Shown here: positions 54,690 through 64,000 of the stretch, one piece after another
Position numbering within the stretch: the first letter of the stretch is position 1
Layout: each line of letters opens with the position of its first letter
Assembly (NCBI GenBank): GCA_030248295.1
Contig: JASANH010000363.1
Location: 1-64,000, forward strand
Direction of reading: 5' to 3'
Length of the DNA stretch: 64,000 bases
Source: Mesodorylaimus sp. YZB2_4
Lineage: Eukaryota; Nematoda; Enoplea; Dorylaimida; Dorylaimidae
Notes under the pieces: model-generated
The model's input: only the letters and a program-made list of their open reading frames with translations
Databases searched by the model: none
What the model was told of the DNA's origin: nothing
Position numbers and translations under genes: made by a program

Positions 54690-54900
54690 CAATGGTTATA
54701 TTTAGCTCACATGGAATACTGGTTGGCGGAGCTTATAAAGAGTCGGCTCCAAATGATGAATGAAAAGCGTAAAAAGCAAAGTTGTGCACTGGTTTCTGAT
54801 TGATCACCCAGTACTGTCTTGGATGGGTATATAAGGCCGGGCAAAGTATGCGGCAGGCACCCTCGTTTCACTAAAAGAATACAAGATTATTTCGAAAAAG
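54690..54900 (+). promoter_or_regulatory. TATA promoter and noncoding exon 1 of peptide gene B
   Basis: CTTGGATGGGTATATAAGG (TATATAA at 54828-54834) is followed by an exon ending TTTCGAAAAAG at 54900 and a donor GTAAGC. The block from GGTTATATTTAGCTCA through TGATCACCCAGT-like sequence to the donor recurs at 57506-57697, upstream of peptide gene A. The whole promoter, exon and donor were therefore duplicated. The intron to the coding exon is 870 bp (54901-55770). Confidence 0.8.
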
Positions 54901-55384
54901 GTAAGCTTGTAGAAACTACTTTTCGTTTTCGTTTTGTATGCTACAATATGTACTCAGGAGGGGTCGCACAACTGGTTGACTTCTTTCTTAAACAGTGGAC
55001 AGCCAGTGAACCAAATGGGGTTACCAGTTTTTTTGGGTCTGTGCTTGATCAACTTAAAAACAGTGAAAAGTCTAAACCTTAAATCTGAGGAAGAAATTGT
55101 GAGCTGAACCCCAGAATCAGAGAAACGGCGAGGTCAGTCCAGATAACCTGGGAAAAAGCTCAGAAGTATTTCATGATGGATTGAGTCTGCCAGTCAGTGG
55201 CTTCCAGAAAATACGGAGTTCAAGAATGAGTGCCTTTGCAGTGCTGCGCGGAGGGAAACAGAACCCGCTGGACACCTACTGTAATTTCTGATTAATCACT
55301 CTTCAGCAATTGCTACTATGAAACTGGCAAGTCTCGATAGAAATGCTCGGCTTGCCCTTCACTGTGAGCCTGTGCTTGGTGATG

Positions 55385-55470
55385 AGATAAAACATAAACA
55401 ATGAGGTTCGAACGGGAGTCGAACTTGCACCTATAGGATTACTAGTCCAATGCACCTAACCCGATATTGG
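55385..55470 (-). pseudogene. tRNA-like pseudogene or SINE head, within the intron of peptide gene B
   Basis: On the minus strand, GGTTAGGTGCATTGGACTAG and TAATCC are followed by GTGCAAGTTCGACTCCCG. This is the order D-arm, anticodon arm (loop CTAGTAA, possible anticodon AGT) and T-arm. Several stem pairs are mismatched and the acceptor stem does not close. It is a degraded tRNA or tRNA-derived element. Confidence 0.4.
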
Positions 55471-55777
55471 CGCGTAGCCGTTTGGTGTACGGGTTGGAAT
55501 CAAGGGCTTGAGTCATACATCCCATTGTGACAATTTTCGTTTTTGTTCCTTCCATTCAGGCATTCATACCTCGAATTTTAATTGGAAGACCTCGCGTTTT
55601 GGGGTAAGCCGCGGTGGGGTGACAGTGTAGCCTTGAAAGGATGAGATAGATCCCCCATCGATAATCTCTTAAGCTCAAGTGAATCGAAAAAGTTAAATTT
55701 AGCCTCACCATACGCTAACCATGGGATGGTGTACATAACCGTAACATTTATAGTAGCTATCTTTATTTAGGTCAACA

Positions 55778-55990
55778 ATGAGGACTTCAATCGCCTTAAT
55801 TTTTTTGATCTGCGTCGGTAGTTTGTTCAATATCGCAGATGGAAAAAGTCTGGCCGCCGTTGAAGGTCAGAAAACCAGATTCAAGCGCTGGAATCTGCAT
55901 GAAGCGCTGTCAGTCGATGACGCGAAGGAGTTAAGCTGGAAAGATTTGAAGGAAAAGAATATATTTCAAAGAGCCGGCAGATTTGGATAA
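55778..55990 (+). CDS. small secreted peptide precursor B, C-terminal GRF-Gly (predicted amidated)
   Basis: This is a 70-residue precursor. The signal peptide MRTSIALIFLICVGSLFNIA is followed by a short propeptide ending KTRFKR, a dibasic, furin-like cleavage site. The last 33 residues (WNLHEALSVDD to IFQRAGRFG) would form a peptide whose final Gly can be converted to an amide, giving an AGRF-amide end. This is the layout of a secreted peptide hormone or neuropeptide. It has no Cys, so it is not a disulfide-rich toxin. The coding exon starts 7 bases after the acceptor TTTATTTAG (55770). AATAAA lies at 56240-56245. Its paralogue is at 59535. The family is not recognised; resemblance to RF-amide/NPF peptides is limited to length and the amidated end. 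Confidence 0.75.
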   Translation: MRTSIALIFLICVGSLFNIADGKSLAAVEGQKTRFKRWNLHEALSVDDAKELSWKDLKEKNIFQRAGRFG

Positions 55991-56299
55991 ATTGGTTGAG
56001 ACGCACGGTAACAACTACAATGTCAAAAATGTCTCGAATCGATGTTTTGCTTGTTTGATGATTAACTTGGAAGAAAGCATAAAAACTGAAGCTTACATTT
56101 TTTAAATTGGTAAGGAAGGAATTGCAGATATCTTATCTCTAATCTTTTAATTTTCTTGACTGCTTAGGAGAAATGGCACAAGTAGAACTAAATTTACGAT
56201 TTGGGGTTTGAAACTGCTGTTGCGTTTGTTGGTTATCAAAATAAAAATGGGCTGGGCTTGTTTTCTGTTACTCTTATGATACTCCCGGAATTAAAGCAT

Positions 56300-56405
56300 A
56301 ATCAACACCCTTCGACTAACAGGCGGACTGGATCGGTCCGATACAAAACATCACCATCCAAAAATTTGGATTGGAATATTTGATCTAAACTATCCGATCC
56401 GATCC
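56300..56405. repeat. GATCCGATC/GATCGGTCCGAT motif repeat
   Basis: GGATCGGTCCGAT and CCATCCAAAAATTTGGATTGG are followed by ATCCGATCCGATCCGATC. It is a small palindromic motif cluster of about 100 bp. Confidence 0.5.
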
Positions 56406-56574
56406 GATCTGGAATTCTAAGCCAATGATTAGATCAATATTCTGCATTGATGCTTCCTTTGTCCCCTCATAATTGAAGATACAAGTCATCTTGTCATTAC
56501 TATGATTTGAGACCCAAATAAACACGGATGACTCAGATTGCACATAAAGTAGTTTGGAGTACGACGACAAAAAT

Positions 56575-56668
56575 ATTATGACCTGTTTTCTTTGAGAATA
56601 TACACACCCTTCACGTTTCCGCATAGGCCGCGTGTACATTCCCAAAGAAAACAGATAATAGTGATGAG
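56575..56668. repeat. small palindromic element family D, copy 2
   Basis: GACCTGTTTTCTTTGAGAAT and ATACAC face a right end complementary to it (GTGTACATTCCCAAAGAAAA, CAGATAAT). Matches the ends of 48846-48930. Confidence 0.65.
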
Positions 56669-56848
56669 TAAAAACGAGGTGGAAAATTCCTTTTGTATAA
56701 AAAATTTTAAAGTTGTAGTTTCAGTCATTTTTGAGCAACATATATCTTCTTTACTTTATCAGACTCTAAAGTAGGTACAGCACGAGGGACGTTCGTAAAG
56801 TTCAGAATGTCTTTATAAAAACAATGAGTCAGAAGTCAACCAGACAGA

Positions 56849-56895
56849 CAAAGGGAGTGGTTTTGGGGAAATAAGCCCCAAAACCACTCCCTTTG
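56849..56895. repeat. perfect 20-bp stem hairpin
   Basis: A 20-base arm ending GTGGTTTTGGGG pairs without mismatch with its complement across a 7-base loop AAATAAG. It is not followed by a T tract. Too short for a typical microRNA precursor. Function unknown. Confidence 0.8.
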
Positions 56896-56899
56896 TAAG

Positions 56900-57500
56900 T
56901 AGAAACAATTTGAAAAAGAGCATGGCCCATCGTCGATTAGGTTGTCCCATATTTCCATTCCAAGGGTGCCTAAACAGGCCGAGCAGCTCCAAGAGAGCAG
57001 ATCGACCGTCACTCCATTCAGAGGTTACAATTGATCCAGAGTTCCAATGAGGCAGAATATTGAGTTTTCTGACTAGTTCTGACTAGTTGATGTAAAAGTG
57101 TCCACGTACAGTATGTACATGCTGTATTTTACGCTACTGCCGGTATTTCTACTTCGAAGAGGGAGTGCCAACTTCTATACGCAGGTTCCATGGAATTATA
57201 TTTTGGATGATGATCGATAGTGCTTCCACAGAACGGCCTCTGCAGAGGCATACAGGATACAGGATACATGAACCCATTATTCGACTTGGTAAAAACAAGA
57301 ACATATAATGTAGATAACGTTTTTCGCTGCGGACTCATACCCTCGTGGAGGCAAACAACAGAGCAGCCAGGTCTAGTTCTGATACGGGGTCTATTTCGGA
57401 GCAATTACTGATAGTTATCGGGACTCAATAACATCAAGTGCGGTATAGCGGTTCGCCATTCTATTTTCCATTTCTGATCATGGTTCAGATTTTGCCAAAT
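56900..57500. other. no gene recognised between the peptide genes
   Basis: Short frames only. A CTGACTAGTT direct duplication occurs at about 57068-57087. Confidence 0.4.
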
Positions 57501-57505
57501 GGTTA

Positions 57506-57697
57506 TATTTAGCTCATACGGACCCCTGGTTTGAAAGGTTGTCGAGAGCCGACTCTGAATGATGGATGGAAAGAAAGTATAGCGAAGCTACGCATTAGTG
57601 ACTGATAAATTACCCAGTCCCATCTTGGATGGGTATATAAGGTTGGGCAGAGCATCAGACTGCCAGCCTCGAACCATCGAACATTATTCCGAGAAAG
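57506..57697 (+). promoter_or_regulatory. TATA promoter and noncoding exon 1 of peptide gene A
   Basis: TTGGATGGGTATATAAGG (TATATAA at 57634-57640) and an exon ending CCGAGAAAG before GTAAGC (57698) match the promoter and exon at 54690-54900. The shared upstream block starts GGTTATATTTAGCTCA. The intron to the coding exon would be 1830 bp (57698-59527). It holds a SINE and other repeats. Confidence 0.8.
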
Positions 57698-58439
57698 GTA
57701 AGCCTATGAGAGAATGTTAGCTTGCTTGTGCTTGTTGTACTGTAATGCTATTTGCTGTTTACTATGCCAATGGCACCATTTCCTGCGTCTGCCTTTCATA
57801 CAGGAATATCATTGGCTTTGGTTTGCTTTCTAATTCTCCAATTAGATGCTGGGTATGTTTGGGTCGTGTCAGAGGTGGTATTCTCAGTCTCCTTGAATCT
57901 TTTTAATCGCGGTTCAGCAAACGAAAGGAAGAAGTAAACAAGCCAAATGATCCGGGCAACTTTAATTATTGGGGTAGCCAAAATTCTGGACCTCCAGCAC
58001 CAAAAATTTTTGATACTCTCCATGAACACGTGGATAATCTCGTTCTAATATCATATTCTTTTTTTAATATTCCGACATCGATTCTATGGTGTACTTTCTC
58101 TTTAAAACGATTCTTTGCATCGTGCACCTAAAATTGCCTCTTGGCACCATATCGGAGACATAATTTGAATTTGGCCAACCAGAGGCTAGGACGCTTAGGG
58201 CCTCCACAGTGTGGGTGGTGGGACGGAGGGACGGGGGGAGTAGGAGCCCCAGTTCCCTCGCAGGGTTTCCAACTTGTTTTGCCTACACTGTATACGAGCA
58301 GCAGTCATGACATGACAAGCTTGACTGTGCGAGGACAAGCGCACACAGCAGCGCCCCTCTGAAATGACCACTCCACTATGAGCATCTCTGCATGAGGTTG
58401 TGGCCACAGTGGTGCAGCTATTGGGCATTCGTCTTTCTG

Positions 58440-59005
58440 GTCAATGAAGACGGTGACCAGTCCAGGATGCACCCGTGCGGAGGTGCTCCTCCTAGTGGGG
58501 ACACGTATATAGAGGGACGCTGCTGAGTGCGCTGGTCCCCGCCATCCTTGCTTACAAGTGTAACCTGCAGCCCTGGCGGCTAGGAGTAGTCGATACGCTC
58601 CCCTGGCTGGGACGTCAACCTCTCCGGTTTATGTTTCTGGGGCAGGTATATTCGCGAGACTTGCCTACTTACAGTAGGAGATTGTCGCTCAGAGATTTCG
58701 GTCTCGACTATCTCCCGCCGCCTGGATGCGCTGGTTACACAAGGTGTGACTGCTGGCAGGCTAGTGGTGAAACGGCCTTCTATCAAGAAGAAATTAAAAA
58801 ACCTCCACTCGAGGGTATTCAGACACCAACTTCGTAAGACGATAGTGAGCGAGTTTGAACCCCTGCGGCGTTCGACTGCCGAGACTGTCTCCTCGTTTAG
58901 CTTCTGTCTCTACACTCGGAGCACGTCGCTGGTACTGGTTGAGTCACCCACGGCCTGGCATAAAACATGATCAGTGAGGGTTTATGGTTCGCAAACCATA
59001 CCTAT
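58440..59005. mobile_element. rearranged SINE copy in the intron of peptide gene A
   Basis: 58875-59000 matches 31525-31650 in the same orientation (GCCGAGACT, GAGTCACCC, GAGGGTTTATGGTTCGCAAA). Next to it, 58440-58540 matches 31418-31500 in the opposite orientation (GAGGTGCTCCTCCTA, AGAGGGACGCTGCTG). The copy is therefore internally inverted or two fragments are juxtaposed. The tRNA-like head is decayed. Confidence 0.65.
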
Positions 59006-59039
59006 GAATTTAAACCTGGATCAAGGTCTGACATTGGGC

Positions 59040-59280
59040 GCTCAATTCTTACCCGACACTGAAAACCCGACCTAAAAGTCGAGTTAGAGTCAGGTCGGGT
59101 TTTGATTCTGGAACCCGAAAGTGTTTGTAGCCCCCTCTTTGCGCGTAACTTGTATAAAAAGCCTTAATTAGAATCAAAATACAGAAGATATGTACCTATA
59201 TCTTCAGCTTTAGAAATACATATCTGAGTAAAAATAACAGAAAAAAGTCGGGTCGGGTCAAGTCGGGTACACTTTCCAAA
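59040..59280. repeat. CGGGTC/GACCCG motif repeat
   Basis: AAAACCCGACC, AGGTCGGGTTTTGA, GAACCCGAAAGTG at the left and GTCGGGTCGGGTCAAGTCGG with ACACTTTCC at the right form a loose inverted arrangement of about 240 bp. Another small motif-rich element. Confidence 0.5.
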
Positions 59281-59534
59281 CTTGATGTGCGACCTGGCCC
59301 TGGGTAGCCCAAGCTATTCGCTCCCAAACATAACAGGGAGAACCGATGCGAGCACGTCGTCGAGGGAAGCTTGGTTGCACTGCTACTTAAAAAAGTCAAA
59401 ATTAAAAAATATTCGGCACAGGTCATTTAAAATTTTTCTGGCGAACGGCTTCCGCATATCGGCAGACCTTGATACCTAGAAATTTGTCATCGTCTGGTCG
59501 CCCTGTTAGTTACAGTGCCTTTTTCAGGTCAAAG

Positions 59535-59756
59535 ATGAGAGCCTCCACTGCATTAATTTTTATAATCTGCATCGGCACTTTGCTCAGTATCGCCGACGGA
59601 AGAAGCGTGGCCGTCACTAATGATGAAGAAACCAGATTGAAGCGCTCGAAGTCGCAGGAAGAAACTCTTTCATTGGAGGAGCAATTACGCGATAGCGCTT
59701 TAGCGAAGGATGTGTATAATATGAGGCCTGGAGCTCACCCTCGACATAGAGGCTAA
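59535..59756 (+). CDS. small secreted peptide precursor A, C-terminal RHR-Gly (predicted amidated)
   Basis: This is a 73-residue precursor, paralogue of the gene at 55778. The signal peptide MRASTALIFIICIGTLLSIA is nearly the same as in gene B (MR-S-ALIF-IC-G-L--IADG). The propeptide ends ETRLKR, the same position as KTRFKR. The C-terminal 36 residues (SKSQEETLSLEEQLRD to RPGAHPRHRG) are quite different from gene B but again end in Gly, predicting an RHR-amide. No Cys. The exon starts 7 bases after the acceptor TTTTTCAG (59527); the ATG at 59535 is preferred over an upstream in-frame ATG that lies in the intron. AATAAA at 59980-59985 is at a similar distance as in gene B. Conserved leader and diverged payload suggest peptide diversification. 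Confidence 0.75.
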   Translation: MRASTALIFIICIGTLLSIADGRSVAVTNDEETRLKRSKSQEETLSLEEQLRDSALAKDVYNMRPGAHPRHRG

Positions 59757-60409
59757 CTACCTGAAACATTGTGCTGGGTGATGAGTTTTTAAAAGGCTTG
59801 AAAAAATTTTGCGAATTCAAAGGGTTTTATGGTTTATCTGAAAAAAACACGTGAACTTCTTCTCGAATCATAGCTAGCATTTACCGGGGTACTATATTTG
59901 TCCGTTTCTAGCTGTTTGTGGTGAATTGAAAAAGCAGTAATCCATATGGTCACTTTTAAGGTTTTTGGTTCAGTTGTTAAATAAAAGGATGATTGGGAAA
60001 ACAATCGCTGTTTTTACCCTGAAGCGCGATCCCGCTGTGATCAAAGCATAATCCTGATACTGAACAGCGCACAGACTAGTCTGTCTGGGCGGATTGTAAA
60101 TAATACAACACTTTCGAGTGAACACAAGGGATTCTGTTTTGTGTATGAAAACAGTTCCACTGCTTTCTAGCGCAGAATATGGCTCTTGTTATTGCGTGGG
60201 GCGAAGAACGTTCAATACCCTCTGAAGTAACAAGATTCGATACCTGTTCTACTGTCATCTCTGTTTTTTTGCCTACGTCGCAGGATCTGAGGAATTTTAA
60301 ATCGTAGGGTACTAATTTTTATCGAAACCGTCTTTCCGTAGCCAGGAAAATGGGGGGAAGTTTTCTTGGACAAACACACCAGAAATTTTTTAACCACCCA
60401 GAAACGGTT

Positions 60410-60480
60410 CTTTTGAAGACAGGGTTTCTGTGAGGGTGGACCTGCCAAGTGAAAATTTTGACCTGATAATCTTGTGTTCA
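60410..60480 (+). repeat. dispersed repeat family C, copy 2
   Basis: GACAGGGTTTCTGTGAGGGT and GTGAAAATTTTGACC match 38815-38905 and 60960-61045. Confidence 0.6.
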
Positions 60481-60489
60481 TACCCAATA

Positions 60490-60640
60490 ATCTTCACAGG
60501 CCGATACCGCCTTTGCGGTTTCCCATGGGAGAAGTGTCTATTGCTGGGCCGTTGATGGACAATTAGCACGTCTAGCAGTAGAAGGAGTTCGGGCATGACT
60601 CTACATAGTTCCATACCTGTCGTGTTGTATAAGGCTAGCA
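60490..60640 (-). pseudogene. possible relic of a propeller gene 5-like first exon
   Basis: On the minus strand ATGCTAGCCTT and GCCCAGCAAT-G-ACTCTTCCC-like sequence (GCCCAGCAATAGACACTTCT) resemble the start and signal-peptide junction of the gene at 62491-63481, separated by unrelated sequence. The rest of the gene is absent. The match is short and could be chance. Confidence 0.3.
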
Positions 60641-60959
60641 TGATTTCGATGACCTGACACGATCATGTATGGAAATCCCATGTCATCTTCCGCGCAAGCT
60701 GTCAGCAAAAGTGTCTAAGCTGTGCCTCGCAGACAGTTGCTGCCGAAGTGGTTCCTTTACGTCTTTATCGCGACTGATTGTTAAAATATTTTGGTGCACT
60801 TTTTTAGCAGTGAGAAGGGTTTTACTCTGGTTGTACAAAACACAGAAAAAAGTCCTCGCAGCCAAGTTTCTGGCAAGAAGTCGGAGCCATTACAGTTTTG
60901 CTCTACCTTGCACATGTCTTGATTTTGTATTCAGTGAAAATTGCTTGTACGCAGAATCA

Positions 60960-61045
60960 TATATCCTTAAGACAGGGTTTCTGTTAGGGTCGACCAAGAC
61001 CCTGCCACGTGACAATTTTGACCCTATGATTTTTTGTGCGAAGTA
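60960..61045 (+). repeat. dispersed repeat family C, copy 3
   Basis: AAGACAGGGTTTCTGTTAGG, GTGACAATTTTGACC and CTATGATTTTTTGTGC match the copy at 38815-38905. It runs directly into family B at 61044, so B and C may be parts of one element. Confidence 0.6.
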
Positions 61046-61300
61046 GTGCGTACCCCATGAGTGTATGGTGATGCAAAAGTAAAAAATGTTTTTCATCCCT
61101 TCCCTATGGAAATTCACGTAAAAACGTGATGCTTCGGCGATATCGCCTAAATCTCCCCAATCTTCGGTCCTATAATGATATAAGACATACCAGAATTATC
61201 GCAAGATGATGAGCTGTCGAATAGTTTTTCTAAATTTATCCTGGGTCACACCGTTCGGGAGACATTCCCGCCAAAAGTCAGAATTCAAAATTTTCCTGAC
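61044..61300 (+). repeat. dispersed repeat family B, copy 2
   Basis: Matches 11880-12150 (GTGTATGGTGA, GCTTCGGCGATAT, AAGATGATGAGCT, TCCCGCCA-AAGT). The copy at 11880 is inside a hAT-like element; no such ends are visible here. Confidence 0.7.
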
Positions 61301-61514
61301 ATGAGCGAATGACTCGAAACAAAAAAAGGAATCCCCTGAAAAGTACTAGTACTAGAGTGACATAGCATAACAGATCGTAAGGACAAGTACGCTACAGTGA
61401 CAGAGCATAACGTGGCAACCTTGTTTGTACGAAATTTGCGTCAGCTCAGGAGGAACAAGAAGACAAATTTCTTCTATCTATTCTGCATTCCTACTCCAAA
61501 TGTGGGTGCGAAAA

Positions 61515-62300
61515 AGTACTGTATTTCTAGAAAATCTGTTATCAGACAACAAAAAGGTTAGCCCAGCCACCCAACTCTAACCAAATGCAAGGCGAGACGA
61601 GGCTGGCTGGGCTCCTTCGGCGGAATTTGTAGAAAAATTGTGATCAAACAGAATTGCTAGACTGTAACTAATAAAAAGTGTAACAGGGCGTCCCCTACCT
61701 CAGCCACTTCATTCAGGCAATAGAGAGATGACAACACAAGGGCCGATGGTCGTTTGTTCTATTGCAGGAGGGTGGACGCCCGAATCTATCAGCATGCTGG
61801 CTGCACACGAGCTAAACTTGCTGTTCTAGTGTCACTGGGTATGTGTTACACATCCAGGACTCGTGCCCTGTCACGACGATGCAACCTTATTGCAGCAAGT
61901 CCTCACTGTTTCCCGAGTAACTAGGTAACAAAAGAGAATCGTATTCCAGAACTCTAAACTTCCAGACTTACTCTAAAATACGAATAAGTATATTCAGGAG
62001 GGTATTAGCCTCTGGTGAAAAATAGAAAACATAAAATCCCGCAGGGAATCGACTCCACGATGCGCAGAGTACATCAGAGAGGCATGCGTTATGGGTGAGT
62101 GTGGGATTACGATTGTTAGGCTTTCCTGAATGTAACATGAACGTTGATATATCACGTCCACACAAGTATAACCCACTCAAGCATGTGCAGCCGAGACTGC
62201 CCAGCCAACCTCGTATCGCCTTGCATTTTGTTAGAATTGGGTGGCTGGGCTAACCTTTTCGTTGTCTGATAATAGATTTCTTTAGAACTAGTACAGTACA
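61515..62300. mobile_element. MITE with ~90-bp terminal inverted repeats
   Basis: The left block (about 61535-61612) reads TTATCAGACAAC, AAAAGGTTAGCCCAGCCACC, ATGCAAGGCGA and GGCTGGGC. The right block (62195-62285) is its reverse complement with few differences. The element is about 780 bp and the exact termini are not resolved. No transposase frame. Confidence 0.8.
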
Positions 62301-62421
62301 GTAGGACGGTGTACAGATTGTAGAAACACGTACCAGATATTTACAATATCTGTCTATCTGAAAGACAGTTGGCAAGCGGGATTACTTGCATTAATCACTT
62401 AAACATGGTGGAAAATTATGT

Positions 62422-62427
62422 TTTATT
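62422..62427 (-). terminator. polyadenylation signal of propeller gene 5
   Basis: AATAAA on the minus strand, about 65 bases after the stop codon. Confidence 0.6.
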
Positions 62428-62490
62428 TGTCCACGTGCAATATCTTTGCCAGTTGGCAGAAACAGTCAACTCGTCATTTCACCCGTTCCT

Positions 62491-63481
62491 TCAAAACATC
62501 GGATAAAAAGTAGTATAATAAGCCTGACCAGTGTCCTTCTTCACGGCATATATATAGTTGCTGCCGACTGCAACATTCGAAGCTGGCCCGAGGAAAGCAA
62601 CTTGGATCCATCTATCCATATTCCATGCGAAAATATCACCCGCCGCATTTAGCATGACCGCACGCGTCGGACTAGCCATATCGATTTGAGTGGCGTTCAC
62701 CCCTGGCGCTTGAGCCCATTCTCGATACAAAGATCCCGTTACAGTTAGATACCATTCTATTTGATACAATTTTTTATCAATTCCGATCATCCATCCGTAT
62801 CCATCAAGGAAAGTGGCAGAAAGCGCGCTGATTTGATACGCAATACGCCAACCACCAGTCGATGGAACGTACTCGTAGACCTTGTTTGTTATACCGACAC
62901 CTGTCACGTAATCTTTACTTTTGGCGCTGATGCTTACAATGATGTCGGAACTCGGATGGGATATTTTCCCCCAGCCCGAACTATTTGTACGACGCCAAAT
63001 GAAGTACTCGATGCAACAGTCCTGGAAGATATAAAAAGTCTTCTCCGCTAAAGCACACTGGGTCGCAACTCAAGCCTCGTGGTCGTAGGATCCCGAAATA
63101 TCGACACGCATTCTGTGGAGCGGCGGCCAGCTAATGCTGAACACTACGCTTACGCTCACGCTACGGCTTCTCCGCGACCCAAGCACATATTGAAACGAGG
63201 AAAACATAATGCAAGCTACTTACAAGGGCTTGAGGTGTGTGTTTTGAGAGTGCCCATACTGATCCATCCTGACTTGGGGACACTTGATATCCCCATCCAG
63301 ACCAGCTTTTAGTGAAGTTTGAGCCGTCCCATTGGGCAAAGAAACCAGATGCATCCGTGATCCATACAGCCTGGCCAACAGACGAAATGGACTGAATGCC
63401 TCCCGGCCCAGGGAAGAGTCCCCATTGCTGGGCCACCGATGGGACGATGAACGCAATGAGCAATGGAAGAAAGGCTAGCAT
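62491..63481 (-). CDS. secreted tectonin-like beta-propeller protein 5, two exons
   Basis: Exons are complement(63224..63481) and complement(62491..63021). The intron is 202 bp with donor GTAAGT and acceptor TATCTTCCAG, phase 0. The 262-residue product begins with the signal peptide MLAFLPLLIAFIVPSVAQ, then propeller repeats: QWGLFPGPGGIQSISSVG, AVWITDASGFFAQWDG, QDGSVWALS, SISAKSKDYVTG, YEYVPSTGGWRIAY, DGYGWMIG, ATQIDMASPTRAVMLNAAG and FAWNMDRWIQV, with the end SNYIYAVKKDTGQAYYTTFY. It is more divergent than the 34-45 kb members and the only one with a coding intron; YRWN-type motifs are degenerate. A TATAAG box at 63534-63539 lies about 55 bases upstream, the spacing seen in genes 3 and 4. 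Confidence 0.82.
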
Positions 63482-63533
63482 GACTGCTCTTCAATCGGCC
63501 GATACTTGGATTTAGTGGGTACGACTTCTGTTA

Positions 63534-63540
63534 CTTATAG
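63534..63540 (-). promoter_or_regulatory. TATA-like box of propeller gene 5
   Basis: CTATAAGTA on the minus strand, about 55 bases before the ATG at 63481, matching the TATA-to-ATG distance in propeller genes 3 and 4. Confidence 0.5.
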
Positions 63541-63544
63541 GATC

Positions 63545-64000
63545 GGCTGGGCTACGAGCATTTACTGGCTTGAAATCAGCCTTGGTTTTTTCGATTCCAC
63601 AAGGCTAACTAAAATATACTTCTAAAGATCCACGCGCGCTGCCGCCAACACTGTCGATTGTCCCACCTATCAGCTGTTACATAGCACTCCCTTTTTATGA
63701 CTAGGGTTAATGTTTTCGTACTCCAATTTCTTATAATAAAAATAATTTGCTTACACCCCTTCACATATGGACACTTCGTTTAGAACGACTATCTCGGTGT
63801 TCTTTTCGAGCTATATCACGCGCAAAAAAGCGAATTCGATGAAGCTTTGTACAGCTGTCATGATCGAGAAGGTGTTTGCTTCCTGTCGAAATACAGCAAC
63901 TATTCAACACTTCGGAGGCGCTAAATTGTTTAGGAAAACTCCCTGAGGCAAAAATGTTTTTGTATTGAGCTAATAAGCAAACAAGTTTGCAAAAATTTAT
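63545..64000. other. no gene recognised
   Basis: Window edge. AT-rich, no feature recognised. Confidence 0.4.

Noticed and set aside
55778-55990. Oomycete-type RXLR effector or disulfide-rich venom toxin
   Set aside because: The KTRFKR position fits a dibasic processing site, there is no EER motif, there are no cysteines, and the surrounding genome is animal.

Overview
This is nuclear DNA from an invertebrate animal. The main evidence is a U2 spliceosomal RNA gene, GT-AG introns confirmed by reading-frame continuity across several junctions, seven-transmembrane receptors, an SLC16-type transporter, a LITAF-domain protein, and relics of LINE, Ty3/gypsy-like and hAT-like transposons. Genes are sparse and separated by repeats. 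The phylum cannot be fixed from this window alone.

Layout. At 0-8 kb there is a two-exon monocarboxylate-transporter-like gene (minus strand, 2252-4448), a complete U2 snRNA (5867-6053, plus) followed by a U2 3'-half pseudogene, and a LITAF-domain gene (minus, 7547-8086). At 9-14 kb there is repeat territory: a decayed Ty3/gypsy-like fragment, a fold-back element, a hAT-like element with an exact 8-bp target duplication, and a second fold-back element packed with an AACTGGAAG motif. At 18.8-33.7 kb there are three intronless, same-strand paralogous 7TM receptors (503, 478 and 477 aa) that lack most class A hallmark residues. Between them lie U2 pseudogenes, a long-TIR MITE and a tRNA-derived SINE.

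At 34.8-45.1 kb there is a cluster of secreted six-bladed tectonin-like beta-propeller genes: two on the plus strand, one inverted pseudogene copy, and a head-to-head pair that is an inverted duplication including its TATA promoters. A fifth, two-exon member is at 62.5-63.5 kb (minus), with a possible relic at 60.5 kb. At 45.9-54 kb there are more fold-back and hAT-like elements, a secreted unknown protein with at least two exons (minus, 50977-51566), and a LINE reverse transcriptase split by a 1.5-kb hAT-like insertion. At 49.3-59.8 kb there are three related small secreted-peptide genes. Two are intact, and each has a TATA promoter plus a noncoding first exon copied together with the gene. 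Both intact precursors end in Gly after a dibasic cleavage site, as amidated peptide prohormones do. The third copy is frameshifted.

Two themes stand out. First, secreted and receptor gene families are expanding locally by duplication, with promoters retained. Second, there are many small non-autonomous inverted-repeat elements, several of which carry their own private short motif repeated in both orientations. All family comparisons were made by eye; no database search was possible.
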